Position numbers and translations under genes: made by a program. Positions 37,588 to 45,721 of a stretch of 64,000 nucleotides of DNA are shown piece after piece. The notes under the pieces are model-generated. The model was not told the DNA's origin and did not search any database. It was given only the letters and a program-made list of their open reading frames with translations. Each line of letters starts with the position of its first letter. Within the stretch, counting starts at the first letter, position 1. This DNA comes from Salsuginibacillus halophilus. GTDB lineage: Bacteria > Bacillota > Bacilli > Bacillales > Marinococcaceae. The DNA is taken from assembly GCF_003014715.1 (NCBI RefSeq), contig NZ_PYAV01000007.1, positions 124,001-188,000 of the forward strand, in the 5' to 3' direction.

Positions 37588-37926
37588 ATGGATGTACGTT
37601 CTACCTCGCTCGGCGCTGCCGTCGGTCTCTTTGCAAGTACACTTATTACCCTTTTAACGACAAAACGTGCTGGAAGTGAGTGGCGTGAAAAGATTGAAGA
37701 ATCAGTAAAAAGTGACGAAAATACTGTGCCCCCGGCAAAAGACGATTGGAAATCAGTTACTGAAGAAGGTAAAGAAGCTGTGCGCCATTTTCAAAAAGAG
37801 CTGTCAACGACAATTCACCGCTTTCGCGAAGATGTTGAACCAACTTGGAAAGAAATCGGTCTTGAAGCTAATGATCTTCAACAAAAAGTTCGTGAGAATC
37901 AAGACACTTTCAAATCACAGTCTTAA
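37588..37926 (+). CDS. yhaH: YhaH/YtxH-like small stress protein
   Basis: 112 residues. A hydrophobic N-terminus (SLGAAVGLFASTLITLLTT, glycine-containing helix as in YtxH proteins) is followed by a highly charged coiled-coil-like tail (WKSVTEEGKEAVRHFQKELS). In B. subtilis yhaH lies just before hpr, as here. ATG at 37588 has a GGAAAGGATG site; the longer frame starts inside the serC terminator and is rejected. Role unknown; B. subtilis YhaH belongs to general stress genes. Confidence 0.75.
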   Translation: MDVRSTSLGAAVGLFASTLITLLTTKRAGSEWREKIEESVKSDENTVPPAKDDWKSVTEEGKEAVRHFQKELSTTIHRFREDVEPTWKEIGLEANDLQQKVRENQDTFKSQS

Positions 37927-37952
37927 TTAAACCTTTCATATGGAGGTACTTC

Positions 37953-38510
37953 ATGGATGCTAACAACCCATCAACGAAACAATCGATCATTTTTACACAC
38001 AAACTTGCTCAATTAAGTAAAGCATTATGGAAAAGCGCTGAAAGGGATTGGCAGGAGTGGCTTCGTCCTTTTGAATTGAATATTAATGAACACCATATTC
38101 TATGGATCCTTTATCATTTTAATGGATCTTCTGTGTCGGATCTTGCAAATTTTGGCGTCATGCATGTATCAACTGCCTTTAACTTTTCTAAAAAGCTTGA
38201 AGCACGGGGGCTGCTTACATTTTCGAAAAAAGCAGACGATAAACGCAACACTTACGTTTATTTAACACCAGAAGGTAAAGCATTATTTCTCGAATCAATG
38301 GCCGCCTTTCAGCCTGAAGCGCATGAGATCTATGAAGGTACCCGTTCAATTTTGGAGGAACAAAGTCGGTTGCCTGAATTTCCTGAGCTGCTTACACTCA
38401 TCGGTGACATTTACGGTGATTCTTTCATGGAAGCAGTTGAAACTTCCGCTCATGCAATTGAGCAGGACTTTACAGAGCATAACGGACAGCTTGTTCCTCG
38501 GAAAAGCTGA
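37953..38510 (+). CDS. hpr: Transition-state regulator Hpr (ScoC), MarR family
   Basis: 185-residue DNA-binding repressor of protease and sporulation genes. The winged helix covers about residues 30-110 (EHHILWILYHFNGSSVSDLANFGVMHVSTAFNFSKKLEARG, wing KKADDKRNTYVYLT). The C-terminal extension is typical of Hpr rather than small MarR proteins. GGAGG is 8 bases before the ATG. Its proximal terminator hairpin has lost the U-run to repeat R6, so transcripts may run through the repeat. Confidence 0.93.
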   Translation: MDANNPSTKQSIIFTHKLAQLSKALWKSAERDWQEWLRPFELNINEHHILWILYHFNGSSVSDLANFGVMHVSTAFNFSKKLEARGLLTFSKKADDKRNTYVYLTPEGKALFLESMAAFQPEAHEIYEGTRSILEEQSRLPEFPELLTLIGDIYGDSFMEAVETSAHAIEQDFTEHNGQLVPRKS

Positions 38511-38522
38511 ATACAGCTTTTG

Positions 38523-38550
38523 CCCCTCACCTTTTACAAGGTTGAGGGGC
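38523..38550 (+). terminator. Left copy of the hpr terminator hairpin (without U-run)
   Basis: CCCCTCACC / GGTTGAGGGG hairpin just after hpr. It matches 39137-39164 at 27 of 28 positions in direct orientation. It runs directly into the repeat (CAGGCTGTAGAC) and lacks a U-run, so it should terminate poorly. Confidence 0.88.
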
Positions 38551-39136
38551 CAGGCTGTAGACAAACTTTCAAGAAAAGCGGAGGCTGATGTCGCTTTTCG
38601 GCGGACGCTTGCACCCGGAGGGCACAAGTGTGACATCGGTTTGATCTGCGCTAACGCTTGATCTCACCGTGTCTTCTTAGCCCCCGTCACGACCTCAACT
38701 TCCTCGGCAGAAAGTCACTGCCTGCGGGATTTTCGGCTCGCGCTGTTCCTGGTGGCGTCGCCGCCGATGCTCGTCAGCCTTGCGTCATTTGATGGTCATG
38801 AATTGTAGAGAGCCTTTTGATCAAGCGATATTTAGATGAATCAATTTCATCATGACGCTTCATGAGCGATCAAGTGAACCATATCCAATGGAAATTCTTC
38901 ATGATCCGTTAACTAATAAGTAACCGAAACAAAAGACGGCGACTCCCAGAGGATCAAGCGCAGGCTGAAGATTCACTTGTTCGATTGGTAATCAAATCGA
39001 ACAAGTTAGCTGAAGCCAAGCCCTCGGGAAAGCGTCCGTCCGTAGTGTTGGTTACGTTCATGATCCGGTTTTGCCTCTTAATAGGGAAGCCCGCGGCGGT
39101 TGAAGCCGTAAGTTGTGTAGTTTGTCTACACGCTGA
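38551..39136 (+). repeat. Complete dispersed repeat (copy R6)
   Basis: 586 bp, 5' end CAGGCTGTAGACAAAC, 3' end GTTTGTCTACACGCTG, an inverted repeat with two changes. All shared blocks are present; the internal hairpin is CTTGTTCGATT / AATCGAACAAG (38976-39005), which differs from R4 by a paired change. No coding frame. It splits the hpr terminator. Confidence 0.9.
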
Positions 39137-39172
39137 CCCCTCGCCTTTTACAAGGTTGAGGGGCTTTTTTTG
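39137..39172 (+). terminator. Right copy of the hpr terminator hairpin (with U-run)
   Basis: CCCCTCGCC / GGTTGAGGGG hairpin followed by CTTTTTTT. It is the functional terminator now displaced about 630 bp from the hpr stop. Confidence 0.9.
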
Positions 39173-39271
39173 TTTAAATACTGATATTAAGTGAGAAGAG
39201 TATTCTTCTATGAACACATCCTGTACGTTGCAAAGAAATATCCAAAAATTTTCTCAATAACAATTTTCCTC

Positions 39272-39300
39272 TTGATTTTTCTCTTCACAAAACGTACAGT
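39272..39300 (+). promoter_or_regulatory. Candidate promoter of the DUF3267 gene
   Basis: TTGATT (39272-39277), 17 bases, TACAGT (39295-39300), some 38 bp before the start codon. Moderate match. Confidence 0.4.
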
Positions 39301-39337
39301 ACACTAGGAACTATTGACTTCTAAGGGGGTACAGACG

Positions 39338-39889
39338 ATGAACTGCTTGCAATCACTTCAAATGAAACAACGCCGTCATTTTTACCGGACTTTCTTTCTA
39401 TCCATTTTACTAGGTACCATTACTTTTATTGGTCTGTATCCCTTTTTTACTTTACTGCAGTCTGTTAGTTCCTTTTACCAATTAACATTCTGGCAGTTCA
39501 CAGCGTTTACCGCTGCTTTATTCCCACTACATGCTATGATCCATCTTGGCGCCTTCTGGCTGTTTAAGTATAAAGTGAAACCTAAAATTATGAAGCGAAA
39601 GCGCAAGTTTTATTTTTATTACAAGCATGCCGATCCGGCACCGCGTAACATTTATCTTATGTCGCTTCTTGCACCGTTTGTCTGCTTGTCCGGACCGCTG
39701 TTTATCGGTGCAGCTGCCTTCCCTGCCTTAATGCCTTACTTTTTATTCGCAGCAGCTGTGAATACAGGTATCAGCTTTGCTGACCTTCGTTTTGCTTTGT
39801 TACTTTTAAAAACGCCGCGTCAAGCTTATATTGAATCCCGCCATAATCACATTGATATATTAACGAAAGAACCATCTTCCGCATCTTAG
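39338..39889 (+). CDS. DUF3267-like membrane protein
   Basis: 183 residues with about four membrane helices (FYRTFFLSILLGTITFIGLY, FTAFTAALFPLHAMIHLGAFW, LLAPFVCLSGPLFIGAAAF, FLFAAAVNTGISFADL). The HAMIH pair and PAPRNIYLMSLLAPF block recall DUF3267 proteins, which resemble membrane metalloproteases, but a full HExxH is lacking. ATG at 39338 follows AAGGGGG. Function unknown. Confidence 0.65.
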   Translation: MNCLQSLQMKQRRHFYRTFFLSILLGTITFIGLYPFFTLLQSVSSFYQLTFWQFTAFTAALFPLHAMIHLGAFWLFKYKVKPKIMKRKRKFYFYYKHADPAPRNIYLMSLLAPFVCLSGPLFIGAAAFPALMPYFLFAAAVNTGISFADLRFALLLLKTPRQAYIESRHNHIDILTKEPSSAS

Positions 39890-39905
39890 GAAGATGGTTC
39901 TTCAT
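39867..39905. terminator. Bidirectional terminator after the DUF3267 gene
   Basis: Perfect 14-bp stem AAGAACCATCTTCC / GGAAGATGGTTCTT (39867-39902), overlapping the gene's stop codon, between convergent genes. Confidence 0.82.
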
Positions 39906-39908
39906 TTA

Positions 39909-40487
39909 TCATGAGCGGGGATAGAGTGACATGTTAATTTCCTCTTCAGTCTCATTTATTTCATCGATAAGTACATAAAAGTCTTCTGTAACATCAAGTT
40001 CACGTAAATGTACATAAACTTCCTCTGCCTGTGGCCGGATCGTAACACCTTCAGGCAAATCCGCTTGAGACTGAATAATTTCAAAGGCTTCAGCACCTGG
40101 AAGATTAAATGGTCCAAATGAAAACTGCTGCTGATGAAGCACTAAGTTTCCATCCTCCTGCACTTCAGGGGCAAGTACACTACGCAATTCTGCATCCTGC
40201 CCGAGGATACTGTACGTGTCAACAAGCTCAACCCCATCCGATGTAAGCCGGATATCAATGTCTTCTTCAGCCCTTGCCAGAAGATCATTGACCTGCGCAT
40301 AAGAAGCCTGCATATGCAGCACAGCCGATTCTTCTGGTGCAGCAGGTGATTCGGGCTCATCTACACTTGAAACTGTTGGCATCATAAACATCCATGCCCC
40401 GATCAACCCTGCAATGATAAGTACATTCATTACAGCTAAAGAGACAAAAGCTGTTTTCCATCGACTTTTTCGTTCATACCTTGGCAC
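39909..40487 (-). CDS. ypmS: YpmS-like (DUF2140) membrane-anchored protein
   Basis: 192 residues: a short basic start (PRYERKSRWKTAF), one membrane helix (VSLAVMNVLIIAGLIGAWMFM), then an extracytoplasmic acidic domain with the SYAQVNDLLARAEED and FNLPGAEAFEIIQSQADLPEGVTIRP blocks typical of YpmS. GTG at 40487 follows GGGGAGAG. Function unknown. The gene lies elsewhere (near ypmR) in B. subtilis, as far as I recall. Confidence 0.7.
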   Translation of the reverse strand: MPRYERKSRWKTAFVSLAVMNVLIIAGLIGAWMFMMPTVSSVDEPESPAAPEESAVLHMQASYAQVNDLLARAEEDIDIRLTSDGVELVDTYSILGQDAELRSVLAPEVQEDGNLVLHQQQFSFGPFNLPGAEAFEIIQSQADLPEGVTIRPQAEEVYVHLRELDVTEDFYVLIDEINETEEEINMSLYPRS

Positions 40488-40611
40488 ATTTCTCTCCCCT
40501 TTCTCTCTATACAATTTTATTTTATCATGATTTGCAATCTTTGTTTTTCGCTATCATTTCAGCTTAAGTTTTGATAAAGTATACGTAGAGAGGAAATGGG
40601 GGTTTCAAACC

Positions 40612-40794
40612 ATGTTTGTCGTTTTATTTGTGATTTTAAGCGGGCTATATTTATTCATTATTAATTCTATGACTAACACGCTCTGTGTACAGCGCGAAAT
40701 TTCCGATGAGCGGGTGCCGAAAGTCTTTCGCACCGTGAACATACTCATTATGATTTTACTCACCTCAACTTACGTTAAAGTCCTTTTCACCTAA
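40612..40794 (+). CDS. Small two-helix membrane protein, unknown
   Basis: 60 residues with helices at 1-20 (FVVLFVILSGLYLFIINSM) and 42-58 (FRTVNILIMILLTSTYV) around a charged loop (QREISDERVPK). GGAAATGGGGG lies upstream of the ATG and a good terminator follows, which supports it being real. Family not recognised. Confidence 0.55.
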   Translation: MFVVLFVILSGLYLFIINSMTNTLCVQREISDERVPKVFRTVNILIMILLTSTYVKVLFT

Positions 40795-40836
40795 AGGATC
40801 AGCTGGTAAAACGACCAAAGTTAACAAGTTGTATGT

Positions 40837-40868
40837 AAAAAAGGCAGCTGTGCACAGCTGCCTTTTTT
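40837..40868. terminator. Bidirectional terminator
   Basis: AAAAAAGGCAGCTG / CAGCTGCCTTTTTT perfect 14-bp stem with loop TGCA, between the 60-residue gene and the YjcZ-type pair. Confidence 0.92.
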
Positions 40869-40877
40869 GTTTCGGCT

Positions 40878-40970
40878 TTAGCACCAAGCTGCCCCAATAA
40901 TTACGAGCAGAATAAACAATACGACAATTAACGCAAAGCCTGTGCCGTCTTTAGAGTGATAATGTCCCAT
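40878..40970 (-). CDS. YjcZ-family sporulation miniprotein (copy 2)
   Basis: 30-residue frame read directly: MGHYHSKDGTGFALIVVLFI, then LLVIIGAAWC. The FALIVVLFILLVIIGA helix and terminal Cys are typical of the YjcZ/sporulation-associated miniprotein family. AAGGAGG lies 8 bases before the ATG. Next to a near-identical gene on the same strand. Too short for routine gene finding. Confidence 0.85.
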   Translation of the reverse strand: MGHYHSKDGTGFALIVVLFILLVIIGAAWC

Positions 40971-41004
40971 GAAAGCCCACCTCCTTCTTCACTCTCATCA
41001 TGTT

Positions 41005-41091
41005 TTAGCAGTACCAGGACGCACCTACAATAACGAGCAGAATGAAAAGTACGACAATCAGCGCAAAGTTGCCATGGTAACCTTTGGACAT
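41005..41091 (-). CDS. YjcZ-family sporulation miniprotein (copy 1)
   Basis: 28-residue frame: MSKGYHGNFALIVVLFILLV then IVGASWYC. Same helix as its neighbour (FALIVVLFILLVI identical), with a different N-terminus. AGGAGG lies 7 bases before the ATG. The two arose by tandem duplication. Confidence 0.85.
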   Translation of the reverse strand: MSKGYHGNFALIVVLFILLVIVGASWYC

Positions 41092-41241
41092 AGCGACACC
41101 TCCTGCTTCGTAGTTATCCTCAGTCTATGCGCAAAGTTTAAAATGTGTTTGGGCACTGTTGAAATTGAAGGCTTTTCCATTATGAAGCGTTTTATGGTAT
41201 AGTGAAGGTCTGAAAGATGAACTAAAGGGGATGAAAGCAAT

Positions 41242-42150
41242 ATGAGAGCGATGAACCGGTGGACACTGGTGATTGGCGCCGGTGCTTTATTTCTTACCGG
41301 CTGTACGGATCAGGAAGAAGAACAAAATGAAGAAACCAGCGAGAATAATGACACAACTGTAGCTGAAGTTGGAGAAGAAATGATTACTGAAGAAGAACTA
41401 ACCGATGAGTTAAAAGATCGTTATGGCCCGCAAACACTTAACGATATGCTGCAAACAAAGGTTGTACAAAAGCAGGCAGATGAACTCGGTATTACTGACG
41501 AAGATGCTGAGGAACTGCTGAATGAGTTTATGGAACAATACAATGCTGACAATGAAGAAGAGCTGCGTTCTATTCTCGAAATGCAGTTTCAAATAACATT
41601 TCAATCTGAAGAGCAGTTAATTGAGGAGTTTATAAAGCCGCAACTCGTTATTGACCAGCTTGCTAGCGAAGATGTTGATGTTTCTGAAGATGATAAAGCA
41701 TCCTATTTTGAAGAAAACGCTGAACAATTTGAAGAAGTTCACGCCCGTCACATTTTAGTTGCTGATGAAGAAACAGCAGAAGAAGTTCTTCAAGAGCTTG
41801 AAGACGGTGGTGATTTTGAAGAACTCGCTGAAATTCACTCTGAAGACCCAGGCTCCAATGAAGAAGGCGGCGACCTCGGCTTTTTTAACCGTGGTACAAT
41901 GGTAGAACCATTTGAAGAAGAAGCATTTACCCTTGAGCCAGGTGAAGTGAGCGAACCAGTTGAAACCGATCACGGTTACCATATCATTGAAGTGCTTGAT
42001 ACCCGCGACAGCTATGAAGATTTTGAAGAAGATATTGAACAGCAACTCGTCCAGGAACAATCAAAATCCTCTGAGGAAATTATCCAAGAGCTGATGGAAG
42101 AAACAGACCTTACCATTGATGAAGCTTACGAAGACTGGGTTGAGCTATAA
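41242..42150 (+). CDS. prsA: Extracellular foldase PrsA (parvulin lipoprotein)
   Basis: Lipoprotein that folds exported proteins outside the membrane. Signal [21 protein letters not shown] with LTGC lipobox; parvulin PpiC domain about residues 155-255 ([54 protein letters not shown]). Extremely acidic, as in halophiles. Slightly longer (302) than B. subtilis PrsA. AAGGGG precedes ATG. Divergent from yhaL as in B. subtilis. Confidence 0.95.
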   Translation: MRAMNRWTLVIGAGALFLTGCTDQEEEQNEETSENNDTTVAEVGEEMITEEELTDELKDRYGPQTLNDMLQTKVVQKQADELGITDEDAEELLNEFMEQYNADNEEELRSILEMQFQITFQSEEQLIEEFIKPQLVIDQLASEDVDVSEDDKASYFEENAEQFEEVHARHILVADEETAEEVLQELEDGGDFEELAEIHSEDPGSNEEGGDLGFFNRGTMVEPFEEEAFTLEPGEVSEPVETDHGYHIIEVLDTRDSYEDFEEDIEQQLVQEQSKSSEEIIQELMEETDLTIDEAYEDWVEL

Positions 42151-42166
42151 CTCTGTATAAAAAGAA

Positions 42167-42203
42167 CAAAAAGCCCGGCGGTTTAATCACCGCCGGGCTT
42201 GTT
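42167..42203. terminator. prsA/yhaL terminator
   Basis: Perfect 12-bp stem AAGCCCGGCGGT / ACCGCCGGGCTT (42171-42200), between convergent genes; A-runs and U-rich flanks on both sides. Confidence 0.9.
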
Positions 42204-42205
42204 TA

Positions 42206-42475
42206 TTAGCGTTCGTTCATCTGGCGCCGTTCTTTTTCTGCTTCCATACGGCGAATATAAATACGACCTTCTTGTTCAATCCATTGACTGTCTTCCTTTT
42301 GCTCCTCTGCACGTGTCCGCAGCCACATCCAACCACTCCCAAGAGCCGCCGCTGCTGCTACATAAACCCATAACGGCTGACCGAGAAATGCATTTGGGGT
42401 AAAACGTTGAAATGCCACGAGCAGTACAAATAAAACCACAGATGTACCTAAAAAACGTTTTGTCCGCTTGTCCAT
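42206..42475 (-). CDS. yhaL: Sporulation protein YhaL
   Basis: 89 residues: two short membrane segments (FLGTSVVLFVLLVAFQRF and LWVYVAAAAALGSGWMWL) followed by the YhaL tail WIEQEGRIYIRRMEAEKERR. ATG at 42475 follows AAGGAGG by 8 bases, so the six upstream codons are not used. Between yhaM and prsA as in B. subtilis, where it is under sigma-E control. Confidence 0.85.
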   Translation of the reverse strand: MDKRTKRFLGTSVVLFVLLVAFQRFTPNAFLGQPLWVYVAAAAALGSGWMWLRTRAEEQKEDSQWIEQEGRIYIRRMEAEKERRQMNER

Positions 42476-42537
42476 TTGATTGTCCTCCTTCACTCAAAAC
42501 GAACCTTTATCATTACGTTATGAGTGGACAGGACAAG

Positions 42538-43503
42538 TTATGAATCATCTTCGTTGTCCTCCGGAATAAATGATGGCTTATAAAACTGGCGAAACTCCAT
42601 TGCTTGTACACGTTCAGAGAACTGTCCCGGAGATACCGGACCTAAAGCTTCTTTCAACATTTCCATCCGGGCATCCACATTATCGATATAATGAAGCAGT
42701 TCCGCTTCTTTAACTTGCGGTGCTTTCGGACTTCCCCACTCACCTTTACCGTGGTGACTTAAGATTAAATGCTGCAGCATTAAAGGTTCTTCTCCTTCAA
42801 TACCTAATTCTTCTGCCGCTTTATCAATTTCTGTAGCCATTAAAGAAATATGACCAATTAACTTACCTTCAAGGGTATAAGCGGTATCAATCGGCCCCGA
42901 AAGCTCACGTACTTTTCCTAAGTCATGCAGAATAATTCCTGCGTACAACAAGTCTGCATTCACGTGCGGATAGAGCTTAACAAGCGCATCTCCTAAATCA
43001 AGCATGCAATTGACATGGTAAGCAAGCCCGGATAAAAACTCGTGGTGATTTTTTGTGGCTGCCGGTGATGTTAAAAATGCTTCTTGATGTTTTTTGACTA
43101 AATGGCGCGTAATGCGCTGCAGTTTTGAGTTTTCAATCGCAAATATGTAAGCGTGAATATTTGCAAGCAGTTCTTCCTGGGTGAGTGGTGCTGATTTTAC
43201 AAAGTCAGCAACCTGTACGTGATCGTGTTCGTTTGACGGACGAATGCTGCGAACTTTTAACTGCAGCCGGCCTTTAAAATCAACAACTTCTCCTTGTACA
43301 TAAACAAGCGTACGCGCTTGATACTGCACCTCATCTTCAGGCGTCACACCCCAGAGCTTCGCTTCAATTTCTCCACTTTTATCACTTAACATCACCGTTA
43401 AAAACGGTTTATTGTTACTAGCAATGCCGCGCACCGAGGAACGAATGAGTGCATACTGTTCGACACGGTCGCCAACTTGTTTTTTACGGATCCCTTGTTC
43501 CAT
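42538..43503 (-). CDS. yhaM: 3'-5' exoribonuclease YhaM
   Basis: 321 residues. N-terminal OB-fold ([31 protein letters not shown]) then an HD domain with [27 protein letters not shown] and [17 protein letters not shown] metal-binding motifs. It degrades single-stranded RNA and has been linked to DNA replication. ATG at 43503 is 10 bases from AAAGGACGG. Confidence 0.94.
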   Translation of the reverse strand: MEQGIRKKQVGDRVEQYALIRSSVRGIASNNKPFLTVMLSDKSGEIEAKLWGVTPEDEVQYQARTLVYVQGEVVDFKGRLQLKVRSIRPSNEHDHVQVADFVKSAPLTQEELLANIHAYIFAIENSKLQRITRHLVKKHQEAFLTSPAATKNHHEFLSGLAYHVNCMLDLGDALVKLYPHVNADLLYAGIILHDLGKVRELSGPIDTAYTLEGKLIGHISLMATEIDKAAEELGIEGEEPLMLQHLILSHHGKGEWGSPKAPQVKEAELLHYIDNVDARMEMLKEALGPVSPGQFSERVQAMEFRQFYKPSFIPEDNEDDS

Positions 43504-43614
43504 AAACCACCAGCCGTCCTTTCTCATCTATCACTAATTAACTTTACTCCATTCAGTATATCACAGCAGTTCTGTTAACCAACCAGGGTAATACAAGTTT
43601 GATGCTCTGTCACT

Positions 43615-43650
43615 TGGATAAAAAAACAGAACCTCCTATACATGGAGGTT
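43615..43650 (-). terminator. Terminator displaced by repeat R7
   Basis: AACCTCC / GGAGGTT hairpin (43630-43650) followed on the minus strand by CTGTTTTTTTA. The only minus-strand gene it can serve ends at 44019, with the repeat in between. It directly abuts R7. Confidence 0.75.
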
Positions 43651-44014
43651 CCCAGACTGTTGACAAAGTACAAAACTTAACATTAACTCACAACTTACTT
43701 ACTCTGAGCTCCGGGGGCTGTCCTATTGAGAGGATAAAATCGAACAATGAACGTAACCGGAACGAAAGCGGACGCTTTCCCGAGGGCTTGGCTTAAGATC
43801 CTCTGGGAGTCGCCATCTTTCGTTTCGGTCACTTTTACAATTACCTTTTGTTTATGGTTCGCTTGATCGTTCAGAAGCATCATGATGAAGCTGATTCATA
43901 ACGACGCAAGGCTGACGAGCACCGGAGGCGCCTACGCAGAACAACGAGTGAGAAAATCCCGCAGGCTGTGGTTTTCTGCCGAGGGGGTTGAGGACTAAAA
44001 AGACACGGTGACTT
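43651..44014 (-). repeat. Truncated dispersed repeat (copy R7), reverse orientation
   Basis: About 364 bp. The left end CAGACTGTTGACAAA (43653-43667) corresponds to the family 3' end; the right side stops at GACACGGTGACTT, inside the family sequence, four bases before a stop codon. The CTTG hairpin is missing. About 230 bp of 5' sequence has been lost together with the gene-proximal terminator copy. Confidence 0.82.
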
Positions 44015-44018
44015 ATGC

Positions 44019-44213
44019 TCACCCGGTTTCATTGGGATGCGGTTTTTTGCCTCGCTCTTTTTGAAGCATTTTATAAGCTGCAAATCCCATAATCGTCAAA
44101 CTAACACCTGATAAGATGCCAGCAGCATAAGGCGAGTGATCTTGAATCATAACAGAAGAAACCACGATCAACATCAAACCGACAGTTACAATTGTTAAAT
44201 AATTTCTTTCCAT
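44019..44213 (-). CDS. Small two-helix membrane protein, unknown
   Basis: 64 residues with helices YLTIVTVGLMLIVVSSVMI and GILSGVSLTIMGFAAYKML and a basic tail ending NETG. GTAAGGAG lies 8 bases before the ATG. Its stop lies four bases from truncated repeat R7, so the last codons may have been altered by the insertion. No family recognised. Confidence 0.6.
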   Translation of the reverse strand: MERNYLTIVTVGLMLIVVSSVMIQDHSPYAAGILSGVSLTIMGFAAYKMLQKERGKKPHPNETG

Positions 44214-44304
44214 ATGTAAATCTCCTTACCTAGAAAATAATGCTAAATTTATTTTAACACATATCACCTTCCTTTTTCATACAAACCACAACAAAACGTA
44301 AGTG

Positions 44305-44345
44305 TACAAAAACAGCCCGCCTGATTAGCTATATCCAGCGGGCTG
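44305..44345 (-). terminator. cssRS terminator
   Basis: CAGCCCGC / GCGGGCTG stem (44313-44345) followed on the minus strand by TTTTTGTAC, just after the cssS stop. Confidence 0.82.
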
Positions 44346-44353
44346 CTTTTGCT

Positions 44354-45721
44354 TTATTCGTCTTTATCTGACACTTCACTAAACGGCAGGTGTACTTGAA
44401 ACGCAACCCCATGCGGCGTATTTGTCACATGATACGTGCCGTGATGTAATTCAGCAATTCGACTGACAATGGCTAACCCTAGACCAAACTGACCTTTGTT
44501 TCCTTTCCGGAATGGGTCGAATAAATGCGGTAGTTCTTCCTCCGGAATGTGGTCCCCGTCATTTTCTACGATAATGACAGCTTCATCATTTTTCTGTTCA
44601 ATTCTCATTTCAATCGTCGATACTGCATAGCGCATGGCGTTTTCAATGAGATTTTCTAAAAGTACTTGAATATGCTCTACATCACCTGTGAACTCTTGAT
44701 CTGCACCAGCAATTAAAATTTTCACATCGCTTCGCTGCATACGGAAACGCTCTTCGATTTGATAAGCAATTTCACCAAAACGGATCAACTCTAAGTTAAT
44801 CGTTTCTTTTTTCAACGTATCAAGCTTTGTAAAGTAAAGCATGTCTCTGACACGGTGTTCCATCCGGTCTGCTTCTGCAAGAATAACATCCATCGTTTTT
44901 TCCATATCTTTCTTTGGAAGAATCCCATCTTTAACAGATTGGGCGTACGTTTTCACAACCATAATCGGCGTTTTTAATTCATGTGAGGCATGCTGAATAA
45001 ACGTTTTCTGCGAACGGTCGTACCGAATTAAGTTTTGCCGCATTTGCTCAAATTGATCAGAAAGCTTACGGAAATCATCGTCACCTTCCCAATGAAATGG
45101 CTCTTTCCAGTTTCGCTTTGAAATCTGCTCAAAATGATTACCTAAAAGACGCAGCGGCTGCCGTAAATAACGTTTCAGCCAGATCGCCGGGAGCAGGCTG
45201 AGGGCGCCGGCAATAACTAATAAGTAAATGAGCCGTTCCCACAGTCTGTTCACCATTAAATCACGGTAAGTATCCCACATATAAGAGATTTGATAGCCGT
45301 CCTCATTGCCATCATCAACATGTGTAATGACATAAAACAATGTAGCACCACTATATGTTAACTCGTAGCGGCCCCGCTCTGTATCTTGATCTACAGCGTT
45401 GGCTACCATTTCCCGCAAAACATTATCAGGCACAGGATCGCCTTGCTGCGTACCAAATTGGCCGTCAATTAAAAATAAATGTCCAACTGCCCGTTCTGCT
45501 TCCCGACGTTCAATGAAATCAAGTTCTGATTCCGGCACATCGTAAAAATCGCTAAACGGCATGGCAAACCGGGCCTGTTCCTGCTCAATAATCCGGTACG
45601 TTTCTTCTGTCAATGTTCCTTTAATCGAAATCGGATAAACAACGACTAATGTCAACCCGACCAAAACAACCAACGCAATAAACGAAAGCCAAATGCGCCG
45701 GGTGAGATTCATTCTAATCAT
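44354..45721 (-). CDS. cssS: Secretion-stress sensor kinase CssS
   Basis: 455-residue membrane histidine kinase. Helix 1 about 9-30, an extracytoplasmic sensor (about 31-165), helix 2 (LIYLLVIAGALSLLPAIWLKRYL), a HAMP-like linker, then H-box HASHELKTPIMVVKTYAQSVKDG, N-box NLIENAMRYA and G-box GQFGLGLAIVSRI. The PAIWL..YL and the KTPIMVVKTYAQSVKDGILP segment closely follow B. subtilis CssS. Overlaps cssR by 4 bases. It responds to misfolded exported proteins, which fits with prsA nearby. Confidence 0.85.
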   Translation of the reverse strand: MIRMNLTRRIWLSFIALVVLVGLTLVVVYPISIKGTLTEETYRIIEQEQARFAMPFSDFYDVPESELDFIERREAERAVGHLFLIDGQFGTQQGDPVPDNVLREMVANAVDQDTERGRYELTYSGATLFYVITHVDDGNEDGYQISYMWDTYRDLMVNRLWERLIYLLVIAGALSLLPAIWLKRYLRQPLRLLGNHFEQISKRNWKEPFHWEGDDDFRKLSDQFEQMRQNLIRYDRSQKTFIQHASHELKTPIMVVKTYAQSVKDGILPKKDMEKTMDVILAEADRMEHRVRDMLYFTKLDTLKKETINLELIRFGEIAYQIEERFRMQRSDVKILIAGADQEFTGDVEHIQVLLENLIENAMRYAVSTIEMRIEQKNDEAVIIVENDGDHIPEEELPHLFDPFRKGNKGQFGLGLAIVSRIAELHHGTYHVTNTPHGVAFQVHLPFSEVSDKDE

